64,000 bases of DNA from Amycolatopsis roodepoortensis (GTDB lineage Bacteria > Actinomycetota > Actinomycetes > Mycobacteriales > Pseudonocardiaceae): NCBI RefSeq assembly GCF_014873915.1, contig NZ_JADBEJ010000002.1, forward strand, positions 124,001 through 188,000, written 5' to 3'. The translations under genes and the position numbers were made by a program. Each line of letters begins with the position of its first letter. The first letter of the stretch is position 1. The notes beneath the pieces were generated by a model, which was given only the letters and a program-made list of their open reading frames with translations, ran no database searches and had not been told where the DNA came from. This document shows positions 16,942-25,490 of this stretch, piece by piece.

Positions 16942-16994
16942 CGCGTGAAGGCCCCCTTCCCTCGGCTCAGCCGAGGGAAGGGGGCCTTCACGCG
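16942..16994. terminator. 53-nt near-perfect palindrome (copy 1 of a repeat family)
   Basis: 26-nt arms around a single central C; arm begins CGCGTGAAGGCCCCC. Seven bases after the nuclease stop. The same core recurs at 49364-49418 and 63054-63108 with arms of 27 nt. Acts presumably as a symmetric terminator, although no T-run follows on either side. Confidence 0.8.
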
Positions 16995-17350
16995 TGTTAC
17001 GCCCCCACCCACGCGAGTTGCGCCCTCAATCACGCGAGTTCCGCCCTCAATCACGCGTGTTACGTCCCCGATCACGCGAGTTACGTCCCCGATCACGCGA
17101 GTTCCGCCCTCGAACACCCGTGTCGTCCGCCCAATCACGCGTGTCGTCCCTCCAAACACGTGTGTCGTCCGTTGGATCACGTGTGTCGTCCATCCAGTCA
17201 CGAGTCCCTCCAACGAGTACGCGTGGTTGGAGGTGCAATTCTCGTGATTGAAGGCGTAACTCGCGTGATTGGAGGCGTAACTCACGTGATCAGGCGGCGC
17301 ACACGCGTGATTGGAGGGCGAACTCGCGTGATTGGAGGGACGACACGCGG
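16989..17350. repeat. 21-nt tandem repeat array with orientation switch
   Basis: Ten head-to-tail units at exact 21-nt steps from 16989 to 17198 (core CACGCGAGTT.CGCCC, later CACGTGTGTCGTCC), a short transition, then six units in the opposite orientation at exact 21-nt steps from 17222 to 17350 (core CGTGATTGGAGGCG). It fills the whole gap between the convergent nuclease and FtsK-operon genes. Because 21 is a multiple of 3 it creates spurious heptad-repeat frames on both strands; these are not genes. Confidence 0.9.
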
Positions 17351-17354
17351 GAGG

Positions 17355-17726
17355 TCAGGAGCGTTTGGCGCGCCACCCAAGGGAAAGCACCGCCTGCACC
17401 AGCTCCTGGTAACTGGGCTTGACCTCTTCCAGGTACTTCTCCAGGTAGCCGGGCCGCGCGGTCGGCACCGGGCGCGGGGCCTCGTCGTCGGGCAGCCACG
17501 AGAGGCCTTCGACGTTGTGCTGCGCCATCTTCCACCAGCGCGTGCACCGGTCGACGGCGCGCTGCTCGCGTTCGGCGGCGTCCGCGACGGCCTGGTGCGC
17601 CTCGGCGAGGCGTGCCTCCAGCTCGTCCGCGCGGCCGATCTCCCAGTTGCGCAGGTTCTCCGCCGAAGCGCGCGCGAGGCCGACGATCTCCTTGTACCGC
17701 ATGGCCGCGGTGATGCCGTCATCCAT
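17355..17726 (-). CDS. Predicted coiled-coil protein of the FtsK operon
   Basis: 123 residues, last gene of the operon, start overlapping the FtsK gene end by 8 bases. Largely helical: LARASAENLRNWEIGRADELEARLAEAHQ and AEREQRAVDRCTRWWKMAQ, then a proline-rich linker (DDEAPRPVPTARP) and a final helix. No membrane segment or signal. I do not recognise the family; tight coupling points to a partner of the ATPase. Confidence 0.7.
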   Translation of the reverse strand: MDDGITAAMRYKEIVGLARASAENLRNWEIGRADELEARLAEAHQAVADAAEREQRAVDRCTRWWKMAQHNVEGLSWLPDDEAPRPVPTARPGYLEKYLEEVKPSYQELVQAVLSLGWRAKRS

Positions 17727-20460
17727 CGAGAAGCCCTTCCGGACGCTGGAACGGGATGATCACCTCAGGGGCACCGTGGGTGGTGCGGTCGAAGAACAGC
17801 GCCCGCCCCGGCCGTGGTGACCAGTGCACGACCTGGCCGGCGGCGAACGGCGACAATTCGTTGCCCTGGACGTCCAACGCCGCCCAGGTCCCGATGTCGT
17901 CCGTGCCCGCGAAACCGAGCGTGTCCTTCAGCCGCGCGATGCTGCGCCACCAGCCGATGGTGTGGACGCCGTGCGTCGGGCCCTGCTTCAGCAAGACCCG
18001 CAGCTGATCCAGGCCGCTCTTGAGCTGTCCGGGCGCCTTCGCCTCCAGCGCGGGGATCGACGCGTCGACGCCGTACAGCAGCAGCACCCGCGCTTTGTCC
18101 AAAGAGGACAGATTCTCCGCGATATCGATTACCCGGGCGGGCAGATCGTCGACAAGGGTGGCCTCGTGTCCGTCCGCGCGCAAGCGTTCGACCAGTTCCG
18201 CTACGGCGGGGACGGACGCCTCGATGGGGCACGAGAGCACGAACTCCACCGACCCGCAGTGATACTGGCGGGCGAGCGAGCGGGCGGCGGAGTCCATGAT
18301 GGACAGTGCTTCCGCGGTCGCCGCGCCGAGGACGGCGACGTTACGTCCCGGCGCCTTCGGCAGCTCGACCCCGCAGGCGGCCTCGTCGACGTCGATGGAC
18401 TGGCCGAGCAGTGCCCGCGGCCGGTCCGTCGGCTTCAGATCCGCGAACGCCGGAAACTGTTCCAGCACCGGGGAATGTGCCCCGTCGAACAGCCGTGGCC
18501 GCTTGAAAGACTCCGAGTATCGCTCCCAGAGCCGGTGCTGCAGCTTGTTGAAGACGTCCTTGGTGCTCGCGTCCGGCACGTGGGCGAGCTGGTTTCCGTG
18601 CGCCACCCCGGAATCGTGGTTGATCACCGCGTGCCACTTGGGCGCCGAGACCGCCGCGTTGTTGGTCTCGGCCAGCACGCGCCGCGCCTTCGGCATCGCG
18701 ATCCGCAGCGTGCACTGCTCGAACACCGCCGGTTTGCCCCAGAAGGCCTCGATCCCGGCGACGTCCTGGCTCGCCAGCACCAGGTGGATGCCCTGAGACC
18801 GGCCCCGCCGGGCGATGTCCTCCAGCAGCTGGGTCGCGGTCGCGGTCACGCCGTCGCGGCCGGCGAACAGGTACTGGAATTCGTCGATCACCGCGACGAT
18901 CCGCGGCCAGTGCCCGCCGGGATCCTGTTCGCGCAGGTCCGAGAGGTTGGTGACCTCGTGCAGTTTCGCCGCGGCGGACCGGCGGCGCAGCTCGTCGGCG
19001 AGGAACCGCAGCAGGGCCAGGCCGAACTCGCGGTCGGTGTTGACGTTGACCCCGATGAGTTTGGCGTGCGGCAGCCAGCTGGCGTCCCGCCGCCCCGGCG
19101 CGAGCCCGGCGAACGACACGCCCTCCTTGAAGTCCAGCAGGTACAGCGCGAGCTCGTCCGGCGAGTACCGCGCCGCGAGGCTGCCGAGCAGCGAGTACAG
19201 GAAGTTCGTCTTCCCCGAACCGCTCGGCCCGCCGATGAGCACGTGCGGGCTGGCGTCGCCGATGACGACCTCCACCGGCTCGCCCTCGAAGAACCCGACC
19301 GGCGCCCGCAGTTCGCGCGCCGAGCTCTCCTTGCCCAGTTCGGTCGGCAGGAGGTCGGCGAACGCGCGCGGCCCGCCCTGTTTGGCGATCAGCGCCTCGG
19401 CGATCCGCCCGGCGGCGCGGATGACCTGCCCGGACGGCATCGGCGGATCGAGATCGACGACGAGGTCCGGGCCGGTCATGCTGCTCTTCGCGTGCCGTTC
19501 GTCGTACAGGCTCAGCGATTCGACCGAAGTCGACAGCATGGTCGGCACGTCGATCAGGATCAGGCAGATCCCGGCCGCGAGTGCCCCGGTGGCGACCCGT
19601 TTCAGTTCGCGGGCGCGCTCCGGTTCGAGGGTCTCGCCGTTGCCGTAGAGCACCGCGACGCGGAACGGTTCGACTCGCTGGCCGCTCGCCCGTCGGATCT
19701 CCCGCAGCGACGTGTGTCCGGCCTGCATCCCGGTCGCGTGGATGCGGCGGATGTGGCCCGCCAGCTCGTCGAGGAGGTCTTCGAGCCGCCCCGGGTCGTA
19801 CAACGTGAGCGCGCTCGTGCGGCTCAACGGATACAGGTCGGGCAGGATCGCGGTCAGCTGGCCGACGTCCCACAGGTGGACGCGCACCGCGCCGGGCTCG
19901 AACGTGCTCAGGATCCGCATCAGCAGGTTCTGCACGATGCCGTCCACCGCGGCCCTGGTCTTGGGCGCCGACGTGATGGACAGATGCGACTCGTCGAGCA
20001 GGGGTACCGCGACGTCGAACGTGCGCGGGACGTCCTTGCCCGAAACGGTCGCCGAACCGACGCGCCACAGCCCCGGCGCGGTGATGCCGGGATTCCCGCC
20101 GACGCGGCCGAGCCAGTTGCCCGGCGGCTGGCTCGCGGGCCCCGGCGCGTTGTGCGCGACGAGCTCGCGCAACGCGTTCGGGCCCGCTTCCCAGTCCGCG
20201 TAGAACTGGCCGCGCACGCTGCCGAGCAGGCCGAACACCTCGTTCGCGGCGGGATGCCGGGACCATTCGGCGTACTGGTCCGAGGTGGAGTTGTTCATCC
20301 CCACCCGGACTATGTGCTGCTCCAGTTCGAGTTTGGCCAGCTCCGCCTCGGCGGACTGGCGGGCGCCGGCGGCGGCGCCGAGGACGAGGCCGATCTGGTG
20401 CCGGACCCGCTCGAGCGCCGTAACGACGCGATTGCGCTGTTCACTCGCTTTGCTGCCCAT
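17719..20460 (-). CDS. Soluble FtsK/SpoIIIE (EccC-like) ATPase with three RecA-like lobes
   Basis: 913 residues, no transmembrane segments. An N-terminal helical region (1-60, ALERVRHQIGL) precedes a first lobe with degenerate P-loop (ITSAPKTRAAVDG). The central lobe is intact: Walker A GGPSGSGKTNF at residues 410-420 and Walker B VIDEFQYLF near 523, followed by ARRGRSQGIHLVLASQ. A third lobe (about 690-900) again lacks a usable P-loop (AVLGAATAEA). This one-active-of-three layout recalls EccC of type VII secretion, but no EccB, EccD, EccE or WXG100 gene is nearby. Neighbouring small helical proteins may be its clients. Confidence 0.82.
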   Translation of the reverse strand: MGSKASEQRNRVVTALERVRHQIGLVLGAAAGARQSAEAELAKLELEQHIVRVGMNNSTSDQYAEWSRHPAANEVFGLLGSVRGQFYADWEAGPNALRELVAHNAPGPASQPPGNWLGRVGGNPGITAPGLWRVGSATVSGKDVPRTFDVAVPLLDESHLSITSAPKTRAAVDGIVQNLLMRILSTFEPGAVRVHLWDVGQLTAILPDLYPLSRTSALTLYDPGRLEDLLDELAGHIRRIHATGMQAGHTSLREIRRASGQRVEPFRVAVLYGNGETLEPERARELKRVATGALAAGICLILIDVPTMLSTSVESLSLYDERHAKSSMTGPDLVVDLDPPMPSGQVIRAAGRIAEALIAKQGGPRAFADLLPTELGKESSARELRAPVGFFEGEPVEVVIGDASPHVLIGGPSGSGKTNFLYSLLGSLAARYSPDELALYLLDFKEGVSFAGLAPGRRDASWLPHAKLIGVNVNTDREFGLALLRFLADELRRRSAAAKLHEVTNLSDLREQDPGGHWPRIVAVIDEFQYLFAGRDGVTATATQLLEDIARRGRSQGIHLVLASQDVAGIEAFWGKPAVFEQCTLRIAMPKARRVLAETNNAAVSAPKWHAVINHDSGVAHGNQLAHVPDASTKDVFNKLQHRLWERYSESFKRPRLFDGAHSPVLEQFPAFADLKPTDRPRALLGQSIDVDEAACGVELPKAPGRNVAVLGAATAEALSIMDSAARSLARQYHCGSVEFVLSCPIEASVPAVAELVERLRADGHEATLVDDLPARVIDIAENLSSLDKARVLLLYGVDASIPALEAKAPGQLKSGLDQLRVLLKQGPTHGVHTIGWWRSIARLKDTLGFAGTDDIGTWAALDVQGNELSPFAAGQVVHWSPRPGRALFFDRTTHGAPEVIIPFQRPEGLLDG

Positions 20461-20475
20461 ACCGGCTCGCCGATC

Positions 20476-20721
20476 TCAGAGGCGGGATTGGTAACCGCTG
20501 ACCAGGTCGTCAGCGGCGGAAAGGCGCGTCAGGAGGTTTTCCATTCCCTCGTCGGCCTGCGCCAGCTGCGGCGGCACCCATGGCACGGCTTGGGCCTGGG
20601 GTTCCACGATGGCGCGCCGGGACTCTTCGAGCAGGCTCCTGGCCCGCTCCGCGTGAGCGCGTCCGTCGGCGAGGCCGGTTTGGACGGCCGTCAGCAGCTG
20701 GTGCAGCTCCTCGAGGTACAT
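20476..20721 (-). CDS. Small helical protein with YQSRL tail, second gene of the FtsK operon
   Basis: 81 residues: helix 1 (LEELHQLLTAVQTGLADGRAHAERARSLLEES), a proline-rich turn with VPWVPP, helix 2 (LAQADEGMENLLTRLSAADDL) and the terminus GYQSRL. Size and helix-turn-helix outline recall ESX substrates, but there is no WXG motif. One base separates it from the preceding stop and 15 from the FtsK start. The last residues match the end of the preceding protein (Y-x-S/T-R-L). Confidence 0.65.
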   Translation of the reverse strand: MYLEELHQLLTAVQTGLADGRAHAERARSLLEESRRAIVEPQAQAVPWVPPQLAQADEGMENLLTRLSAADDLVSGYQSRL

Positions 20722-20722
20722 G

Positions 20723-20983
20723 TCAGAGACGGGTCGAGTACGACTCGGCCGACGAGATGCCCGCCTGGATGGTGCTCTGCATGCCGGTGATGCCCTGCAG
20801 GGCCTCGGCGAGAAGCCCGTGCGCCTGGCTCACCTCGTGCTGGGTGCTGCCCTGGGTGGCCTGGGAAAGCGAAAGCTGGGCTTCTTCGAGAGACTGCGCT
20901 GCCTGCTGAAGTGCGGCGATACTCGCGGATGCCTTCTCGTTCGCGAGCGCGATACCAGCGCGGATCTCTTCGACTCCGGCCAT
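20723..20983 (-). CDS. Small helical protein with YSTRL tail, first gene of the FtsK operon
   Basis: 86 residues, alanine- and glutamine-rich, starting MAGVEEIRAGIALANEKA and ending SAESYSTRL. Predicted as two helices (ASIAALQQAAQSLEEAQLSL and EVSQAHGLLAEALQGITGM) around QGSTQ. It resembles small actinobacterial proteins of unknown function found near FtsK-like genes; I cannot name the family with certainty. An AAGGAG ribosome site precedes the ATG, and an AT-rich stretch (21020-21060) upstream could hold the operon promoter. Confidence 0.65.
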   Translation of the reverse strand: MAGVEEIRAGIALANEKASASIAALQQAAQSLEEAQLSLSQATQGSTQHEVSQAHGLLAEALQGITGMQSTIQAGISSAESYSTRL

Positions 20984-21082
20984 TTTGGCGGACTCCTTGG
21001 GACGTCGGGGGCTGGAACGACCACTATTAAACTTAGCGTGATCAACTGACTCTGTTAAGTGAAGGTCCTGCTAAGTAATCAA

Positions 21083-21116
21083 CAAGGCCCCGGACGTCGG
21101 AACGTCCGGGGCCTTG
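21083..21116 (-). terminator. Hairpin terminator downstream of tRNA-Ser(GGA)
   Basis: Perfect 14-nt arms (21083-21096, 21103-21116; core CAAGGCCCCGGACG) with a 6-nt loop, followed on the minus strand by TTGATTACTT. It closes the tRNA transcript before the FtsK operon. Confidence 0.8.
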
Positions 21117-21123
21117 CTGACGG

Positions 21124-21208
21124 CGGAGGATACAGGATTCGAACCTGCGAGGGCGTGAACCCAACACGCTTTCCAAGCGTGCGCCTTAGGCCGCTCGGCC
21201 AATCCTCC
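21124..21208 (-). tRNA. tRNA-Ser (anticodon GGA)
   Basis: 85-nt class II tRNA on the minus strand: acceptor GGAGGAT/ATCCTCC with G discriminator, anticodon stem CACGC/GCGTG with loop TTGGAAA (anticodon GGA, reads UCC/UCU), long variable arm, T arm GCAGGTTCGAATCCTGT. CCA is not encoded. Confidence 0.95.
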
Positions 21209-21280
21209 GTGGGGAACGATACCGGATGCCCTTTCGTCCCCTCGAAGGCGGGTCTGACCTGCGGCCGCGGCTTCGAGGAC

Positions 21281-22027
21281 TCAGGCCGGAGCAGGTGCGA
21301 GAACGTCGGCCACGACGCAGGTGATGTTGTCCGGTCCGCCGCCCTCGTTGGCCAGGTCGATCAGCCTCGGGACGGTCTCCGCGGGATCTTGGAAGGCCCC
21401 CAGGACGTCTTTGATAACGGTTTCGACAACCGTTGCCGTTAACCCGTCCGAGCACAGCAGGAGACGGTCTCCGGGCGCGGCGTCGAAGGTCCAGATGTCC
21501 GCTTCGCCGCTGCCGGTGCTCAACAGCGCCTTCATCAACAGCGAGCCGCGAGGGTGTCCCTCGACCTCCGAAGGGTCGATGCGCCCGTCGTCCGCGAGGG
21601 CCTGCGCGAGCGTGTGGTCGCGGGTGAAGCGCTGAAGCGTGCCGCCGCGCAGCAGGTAGCCCTTCGAGTCGCCGATGTGGGCGGCCGTGAAGTGGGAGCC
21701 GTCGAACAGCAGCATGGTCAGGGTGGTGCCCATGCCTCGCGTCTCGGGCTCCTGCTCGGCCGTCGCGGCGAGCCGGTCGTCGATGGCGCGAAGGCCGCCG
21801 GAGAGCACCTCGACCAGGTCGACGTCCGCGAGGTCGAAACCGTGGAGGTCCTTGTCGAGCCGGGACAGGACGCCCACAGCCTCGGCGCTGGCCACCTCGC
21901 CGTGCGGCTGGCCGCCGATACCGTCGGCGACGGCCAGCATCCTGGCGCTGGCGTAGACCGAGTCCTGGTTGACCTGGCGGCGCCGCCCGACGTCCGAGCC
22001 GGCGGCGTACCGAAGGGTGTACCTCAT
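21281..22027 (-). CDS. PP2C family serine/threonine protein phosphatase
   Basis: 248 residues, soluble, single catalytic domain. All PP2C metal-site motifs are present: VNQDS, VADGIGG, GMGTTLTM, HIGDSKGY, LLCSDGLT and GGPDNIT. It dephosphorylates Ser/Thr residues with Mn/Mg and normally opposes a Hanks-type kinase. A Ser/Thr kinase gene lies about 1.7 kb away on the other strand, behind a DNA methylase, making that kinase a plausible partner. Divergent from the methylase with a 77-nt gap. Confidence 0.9.
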   Translation of the reverse strand: MRYTLRYAAGSDVGRRRQVNQDSVYASARMLAVADGIGGQPHGEVASAEAVGVLSRLDKDLHGFDLADVDLVEVLSGGLRAIDDRLAATAEQEPETRGMGTTLTMLLFDGSHFTAAHIGDSKGYLLRGGTLQRFTRDHTLAQALADDGRIDPSEVEGHPRGSLLMKALLSTGSGEADIWTFDAAPGDRLLLCSDGLTATVVETVIKDVLGAFQDPAETVPRLIDLANEGGGPDNITCVVADVLAPAPA

Positions 22028-22104
22028 GGGACCCAGTAAAGCAGTTGTGTACTGAGTTCACAAACAAAGGGCTGGAATAGTCCGCTGTCGGTTACGATGC
22101 GGCG

Positions 22105-23745
22105 ATGGAGGAGCAAGCCACCGTCACCGCGGCGGACATCGCGCGCATCGCCGGCGTCGGCCGCGCCGCCGTCAGCAACTGGCGCCGACGTTACGGCGAT
22201 TTTCCGCCACCCGTCGGCGGGACGGCGTCGAGCCCCTTCTTTTCCCTGGTCGCCGTCGAAAAGTGGCTGCGTGAGCGGGGGAAACCGGTCGAGATCTCGC
22301 TCGGCGACCGGATCTGGCAGCGGCTGCGGAACCTCGGCGACGATCTGGCGCTCGGCGACCGGGTCGGCCGGGTGGGGTCGTACCTGTCGCGGCGGCACAC
22401 GTGGACCTTGTCGCCGCGGTACGACGACGCCGAACTGCTCGAACTGCTGGACCGCTTCGCCGCCGAGCGGGGCGCGCGCGATGCCTTCGAGTTCCTGTGC
22501 GAGCGCTACGTCGAGGCGCACTCACGCCAGCTGTCCGTCACACCGGAACCGGTGGCGGCGTTGGTGTCCCGGCTCATCGGCCCCGCGCCCGGCGTGGTGC
22601 TCGACCCGGCGTGCGGGCTCGGGACACTGCTGCTCGCCTCCGGCGGGACCCGGCTGCTCGGCCAGACCGGCGATCCGGCGACCTCGTGCATCGCGGCGCA
22701 CCGGCTGCTGCTCGCGGGCGCGGACATGGAGATGTACGGGGCGGACGCCCTGTCGATGGACTCCTTCGAGGGGGTTCTCGCGGACGCCGTCGTCTGTGAC
22801 CCGCCGTTCAACGAACGGGAATGGGGCTACGACGAACTCGTCGGCGACCCGCGCTGGGTGTACGGCCAGCCGCCGCGCGGCGAACCGGAACTGGCCTGGG
22901 TGCAGCACTGTCTCGCGCACGTGAAACCCGGCGGGCTGGTCGCGATCCGCATGCCGCCCGCCGCCGCCGGACGCCGCACCGGGCGGCGGATCCGCGGGAA
23001 CCTGTTGCGGGCCGGGGCCTTGCGCGCCGTGGTCACGGTCGGCGGCGCGGATCTGTGGCTGCTGCGGCGGCCGGAACCCGGGGAGCGGCCACCGTCCCGG
23101 CTGCTGCTGGCGACCGATCCGTCCACAGTGGAGGAACATCTGCGTGGTGCCGACGTGCCTGGCACCGTCCGGATCATCGATCTGCTCGACGAGGAGATCG
23201 ACCTTTCCCCCGCGCGGTACCAGGATCGGGACGAACACGCGGGTGAGGCCTTTCTCGAAGTCCGCAGGTATTTCGAGGGGATCCGGCCGGAACTGCCGTC
23301 GCTGGCGGTGTCCGACGAGAAGCCCTCGTTCGTCACGATCGGCGAGCTGCTGAAGTCCGGCGTGCTGACCGTGCCGGAATCGGTGGCGGAGGGGGACGTG
23401 GTCGCTTCGCCCTCCGTTCCCGCTTATGTCCACAGTGGAGAGATGGTCGAGACCGAGCCGACGATGTCGAAGTACCGCACCGATCCCGAACGCCTGGACG
23501 CCGCCTTCCTCGCCGGATGCCTGCGCGCGGCGGGGCAGATCGCGCCGACCTCTTCGACCAGGATCGACCTCAAGCGCACCCGGATCCCGCGCCTGCCGAT
23601 CGAGGCGCAGCGCGCACACGGCGAGGCGTTCACCCGGCTCGCCGCCTTCGAGGCCGCGCTCCGTGAGGCGGCGGAATCGGGCCTGGAGCTGGTGAGGCTA
23701 GGCTTGACGGGACTGACGGAAGGTCAACTGAGGCCGGGGAACTAG
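22105..23745 (+). CDS. Solitary N6-adenine DNA methylase (HsdM-like) with N-terminal HTH
   Basis: 546 residues. Residues 5-60 form a helix-turn-helix with VTAADIARIAGVGRAAVSNWRRRY and a winged extension; residues 140-330 are a class gamma Rossmann methyltransferase with SAM motif I LDPACGLGTLL (167-176) and catalytic motif IV CDPPF (231-235, Asp in place of the usual Asn). The C-terminal third resembles a specificity-like helical region (SKYRTDPERLDAAFLAGCLR). No restriction or separate specificity subunit is nearby, so an orphan or regulatory modification role is likely. Its stop abuts the kinase GTG with no gap. Confidence 0.8.
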   Translation: MEEQATVTAADIARIAGVGRAAVSNWRRRYGDFPPPVGGTASSPFFSLVAVEKWLRERGKPVEISLGDRIWQRLRNLGDDLALGDRVGRVGSYLSRRHTWTLSPRYDDAELLELLDRFAAERGARDAFEFLCERYVEAHSRQLSVTPEPVAALVSRLIGPAPGVVLDPACGLGTLLLASGGTRLLGQTGDPATSCIAAHRLLLAGADMEMYGADALSMDSFEGVLADAVVCDPPFNEREWGYDELVGDPRWVYGQPPRGEPELAWVQHCLAHVKPGGLVAIRMPPAAAGRRTGRRIRGNLLRAGALRAVVTVGGADLWLLRRPEPGERPPSRLLLATDPSTVEEHLRGADVPGTVRIIDLLDEEIDLSPARYQDRDEHAGEAFLEVRRYFEGIRPELPSLAVSDEKPSFVTIGELLKSGVLTVPESVAEGDVVASPSVPAYVHSGEMVETEPTMSKYRTDPERLDAAFLAGCLRAAGQIAPTSSTRIDLKRTRIPRLPIEAQRAHGEAFTRLAAFEAALREAAESGLELVRLGLTGLTEGQLRPGN

Positions 23746-24630
23746 GTGCTGATCGCGGACCGTTACGAACTCGACGAGCTGCCGCTCGGCCGGGGTGGGA
23801 TGGGCGCGGTCTACGCCGGCCACGACCGGCATCTCGGCCGCCGCGTGGCGGTGAAGTTCCTCGGGCTTCCCGGCGGTCCGGACGCCGAGCTCGAACAACG
23901 GTTCATCCGTGAGGCGCGGATCCTCGCGACCCTGGAACACGCGGGCGCGCCGACGCTCTACGACTTCGGCACCTACGACGAGCGGTTGTACCAGGTCATG
24001 CAGTTCATCGAAGGCGTGACCGTCGCCGACCTCGCCGCCGAACACGGTCCGCTACCGGTGCCGTGGGCGGCCGCGATCGCCGCGCAGGCGTGCGCCGTGC
24101 TGTCCGCCGCGCACGCGCTGTCCATCTGCCATCGCGATCTCAAACCCACCAACCTGATGCTGTGCCCCGACGGCAGCGTGAAGGTGCTCGACTTCGGGCT
24201 CGCGATGCTGCGCGAGACCGACGTCGCCCAGTTCACCCGCGCCGGGCAGATCCTCGGCACCCCCGCCTACATGGCGCCCGAGCAGATCCAGCGCGGGATC
24301 GCCGGGCCACGCAGCGATCTGTACGCGCTGGGCTGCGTCCTGCACGAAATGCTGACCGGCAGGCAGCTGTTCACCGGGCCGACGGCGTACGCGGTGTTCG
24401 AGAAACAGGTCAAGGAGAGTCCGGCCGAAGTGGACGGTGTCCCGCGTGGACTGAACGACCTGCTCGCGGATCTGCTGGAGAAGGACCCGGAACGGCGCCC
24501 CGCCGACGCGAACGAACTGTTCGGCAGGCTGGCCGGGTTCGCGCGGGACCTCCCGCCGCTGCCCGGATATCTGGACGAAGGCGCCAATCCGGGCCGGATG
24601 TACGCGCGGGTCGTCGGCCGCGTGCCCTGA
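23746..24630 (+). CDS. Soluble Hanks-type serine/threonine protein kinase
   Basis: 294 residues from a GTG immediately after the methylase TAG. Glycine loop GRGGMGAVY (15-23), ATP lysine Lys37 in VAVKF, catalytic HRDLKPTN (129-136, Asp131), DFG 149-151 and APE in the activation segment are all intact. There is no transmembrane helix or PASTA sensor; the protein ends soon after the kinase lobe, so it is probably cytosolic. Operon arrangement ties its expression to the methylase; the PP2C gene nearby may reverse its action. Confidence 0.9.
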   Translation: MLIADRYELDELPLGRGGMGAVYAGHDRHLGRRVAVKFLGLPGGPDAELEQRFIREARILATLEHAGAPTLYDFGTYDERLYQVMQFIEGVTVADLAAEHGPLPVPWAAAIAAQACAVLSAAHALSICHRDLKPTNLMLCPDGSVKVLDFGLAMLRETDVAQFTRAGQILGTPAYMAPEQIQRGIAGPRSDLYALGCVLHEMLTGRQLFTGPTAYAVFEKQVKESPAEVDGVPRGLNDLLADLLEKDPERRPADANELFGRLAGFARDLPPLPGYLDEGANPGRMYARVVGRVP

Positions 24631-24723
24631 GACGCGATCGTGACCATCCGATCAACAACCCCGGACGGGTGAGCTCCGTCTTTACCCATGTCGGACGGAC
24701 TACGGACAACGGGGGTGCGGGTC

Positions 24724-25368
24724 GTGAAGAAGATCCTGGTGGGGGTGACCGCACTGGCCACCGCGCTGGTGCTGACCGCGTGTTCCGGCAACACCGGTGG
24801 CGGCGCGCCCGGTGGCGGTGGCGTCGCTCAGGGCGGGTCCACGACCACGTCGGCGCCGTCTGTGTCGTCTCAGACACCGTCGACCTCGTCCGCGACGCCG
24901 ACACCGACGCCGAGCAGCAGCAGCTCCACGCCGAAGCCGACGTCCTCGAAGCCCAAGCCGAAACCCACGCCGAAGCCGACGCCCAAGCCCGCCCCGAACG
25001 CCGCCGACGTACCGTGCAAGGCCGCGCTGGCCTCGCCGGGTGTGAGCGCTTGCGTCGACCTCTCGGCGCTGAAGACGTGGCTGCTGCAGGACGGCAAGGT
25101 CATCTACGGCCCGGTCAAGCAGCTGCCCGGCAAGAAGGGCTACGCCACGCCGATGGGTGTCTTCCACGTTTCGGCCAAGGTCAAGAACTACCACTCGAAG
25201 CAGTTCGACGCGCCGATGCCGAACTCCGTGTTCTTCCTGCCGGGTATCGCGTTCCACACCGGCAGCCTCACGGTGTACTCGCACGGCTGCATCCACCTGT
25301 CCGCGGCGGCTTCGCAGAAGTACTTCACGTTGCTGCAGAAGGGCGGCGTCGTACAGGTCGTGCCCTGA
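24724..25368 (+). CDS. L,D-transpeptidase (YkuD) lipoprotein
   Basis: 214 residues from this GTG, with lipoprotein signal VKKILVGVTALATALVLTAC. A Ser/Thr/Pro-rich spacer with KPKPKPTPKP repeats (about 40-90) spans the envelope to a YkuD domain whose catalytic motif is YSHGCIHLS (usual SHGC.R with His in place of Arg). Family members make 3-3 cross-links in peptidoglycan or anchor proteins to it. In-frame starts ATG 24688 and GTG 24715 are alternatives; this one gives the shortest n-region. Confidence 0.82.
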   Translation: MKKILVGVTALATALVLTACSGNTGGGAPGGGGVAQGGSTTTSAPSVSSQTPSTSSATPTPTPSSSSSTPKPTSSKPKPKPTPKPTPKPAPNAADVPCKAALASPGVSACVDLSALKTWLLQDGKVIYGPVKQLPGKKGYATPMGVFHVSAKVKNYHSKQFDAPMPNSVFFLPGIAFHTGSLTVYSHGCIHLSAAASQKYFTLLQKGGVVQVVP

Positions 25369-25490
25369 TCGCTGCACCGCGTGACGATCATTGCGGTTCG
25401 ATTGCTTTGAGATAAATGAAAGCTCCCGACGGCAATGACTTCCCCGCTTCCGGCGACGTGCCATGACACGCCGGAAGCAGGGAAGCGCAG

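Noticed and set aside
16989..17350. A CRISPR-like array of short repeats
   Set aside because: The repeats are contiguous 21-nt units with no unique spacers, they reverse orientation midway, and no cas gene lies in the window. The same applies to 35301-35989.
15435..17759. A 774-codon open frame across the nuclease gene and repeat array
   Set aside because: It is a shadow of the nuclease gene in another frame, rich in Arg and Pro as expected for shifted GC-rich codons.
17719..20983. A complete type VII (ESX) secretion locus
   Set aside because: No EccB, EccD, EccE, mycosin or WXG100 genes are present; only an EccC-like ATPase and WXG-less small proteins.
21124..21208. tRNA-Ser as attachment site of an integrated element
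   Set aside because: No integrase, excisionase or direct repeat of the tRNA 3' end was found beside either tRNA-Ser gene; the FtsK operon next to it has base composition like the rest.
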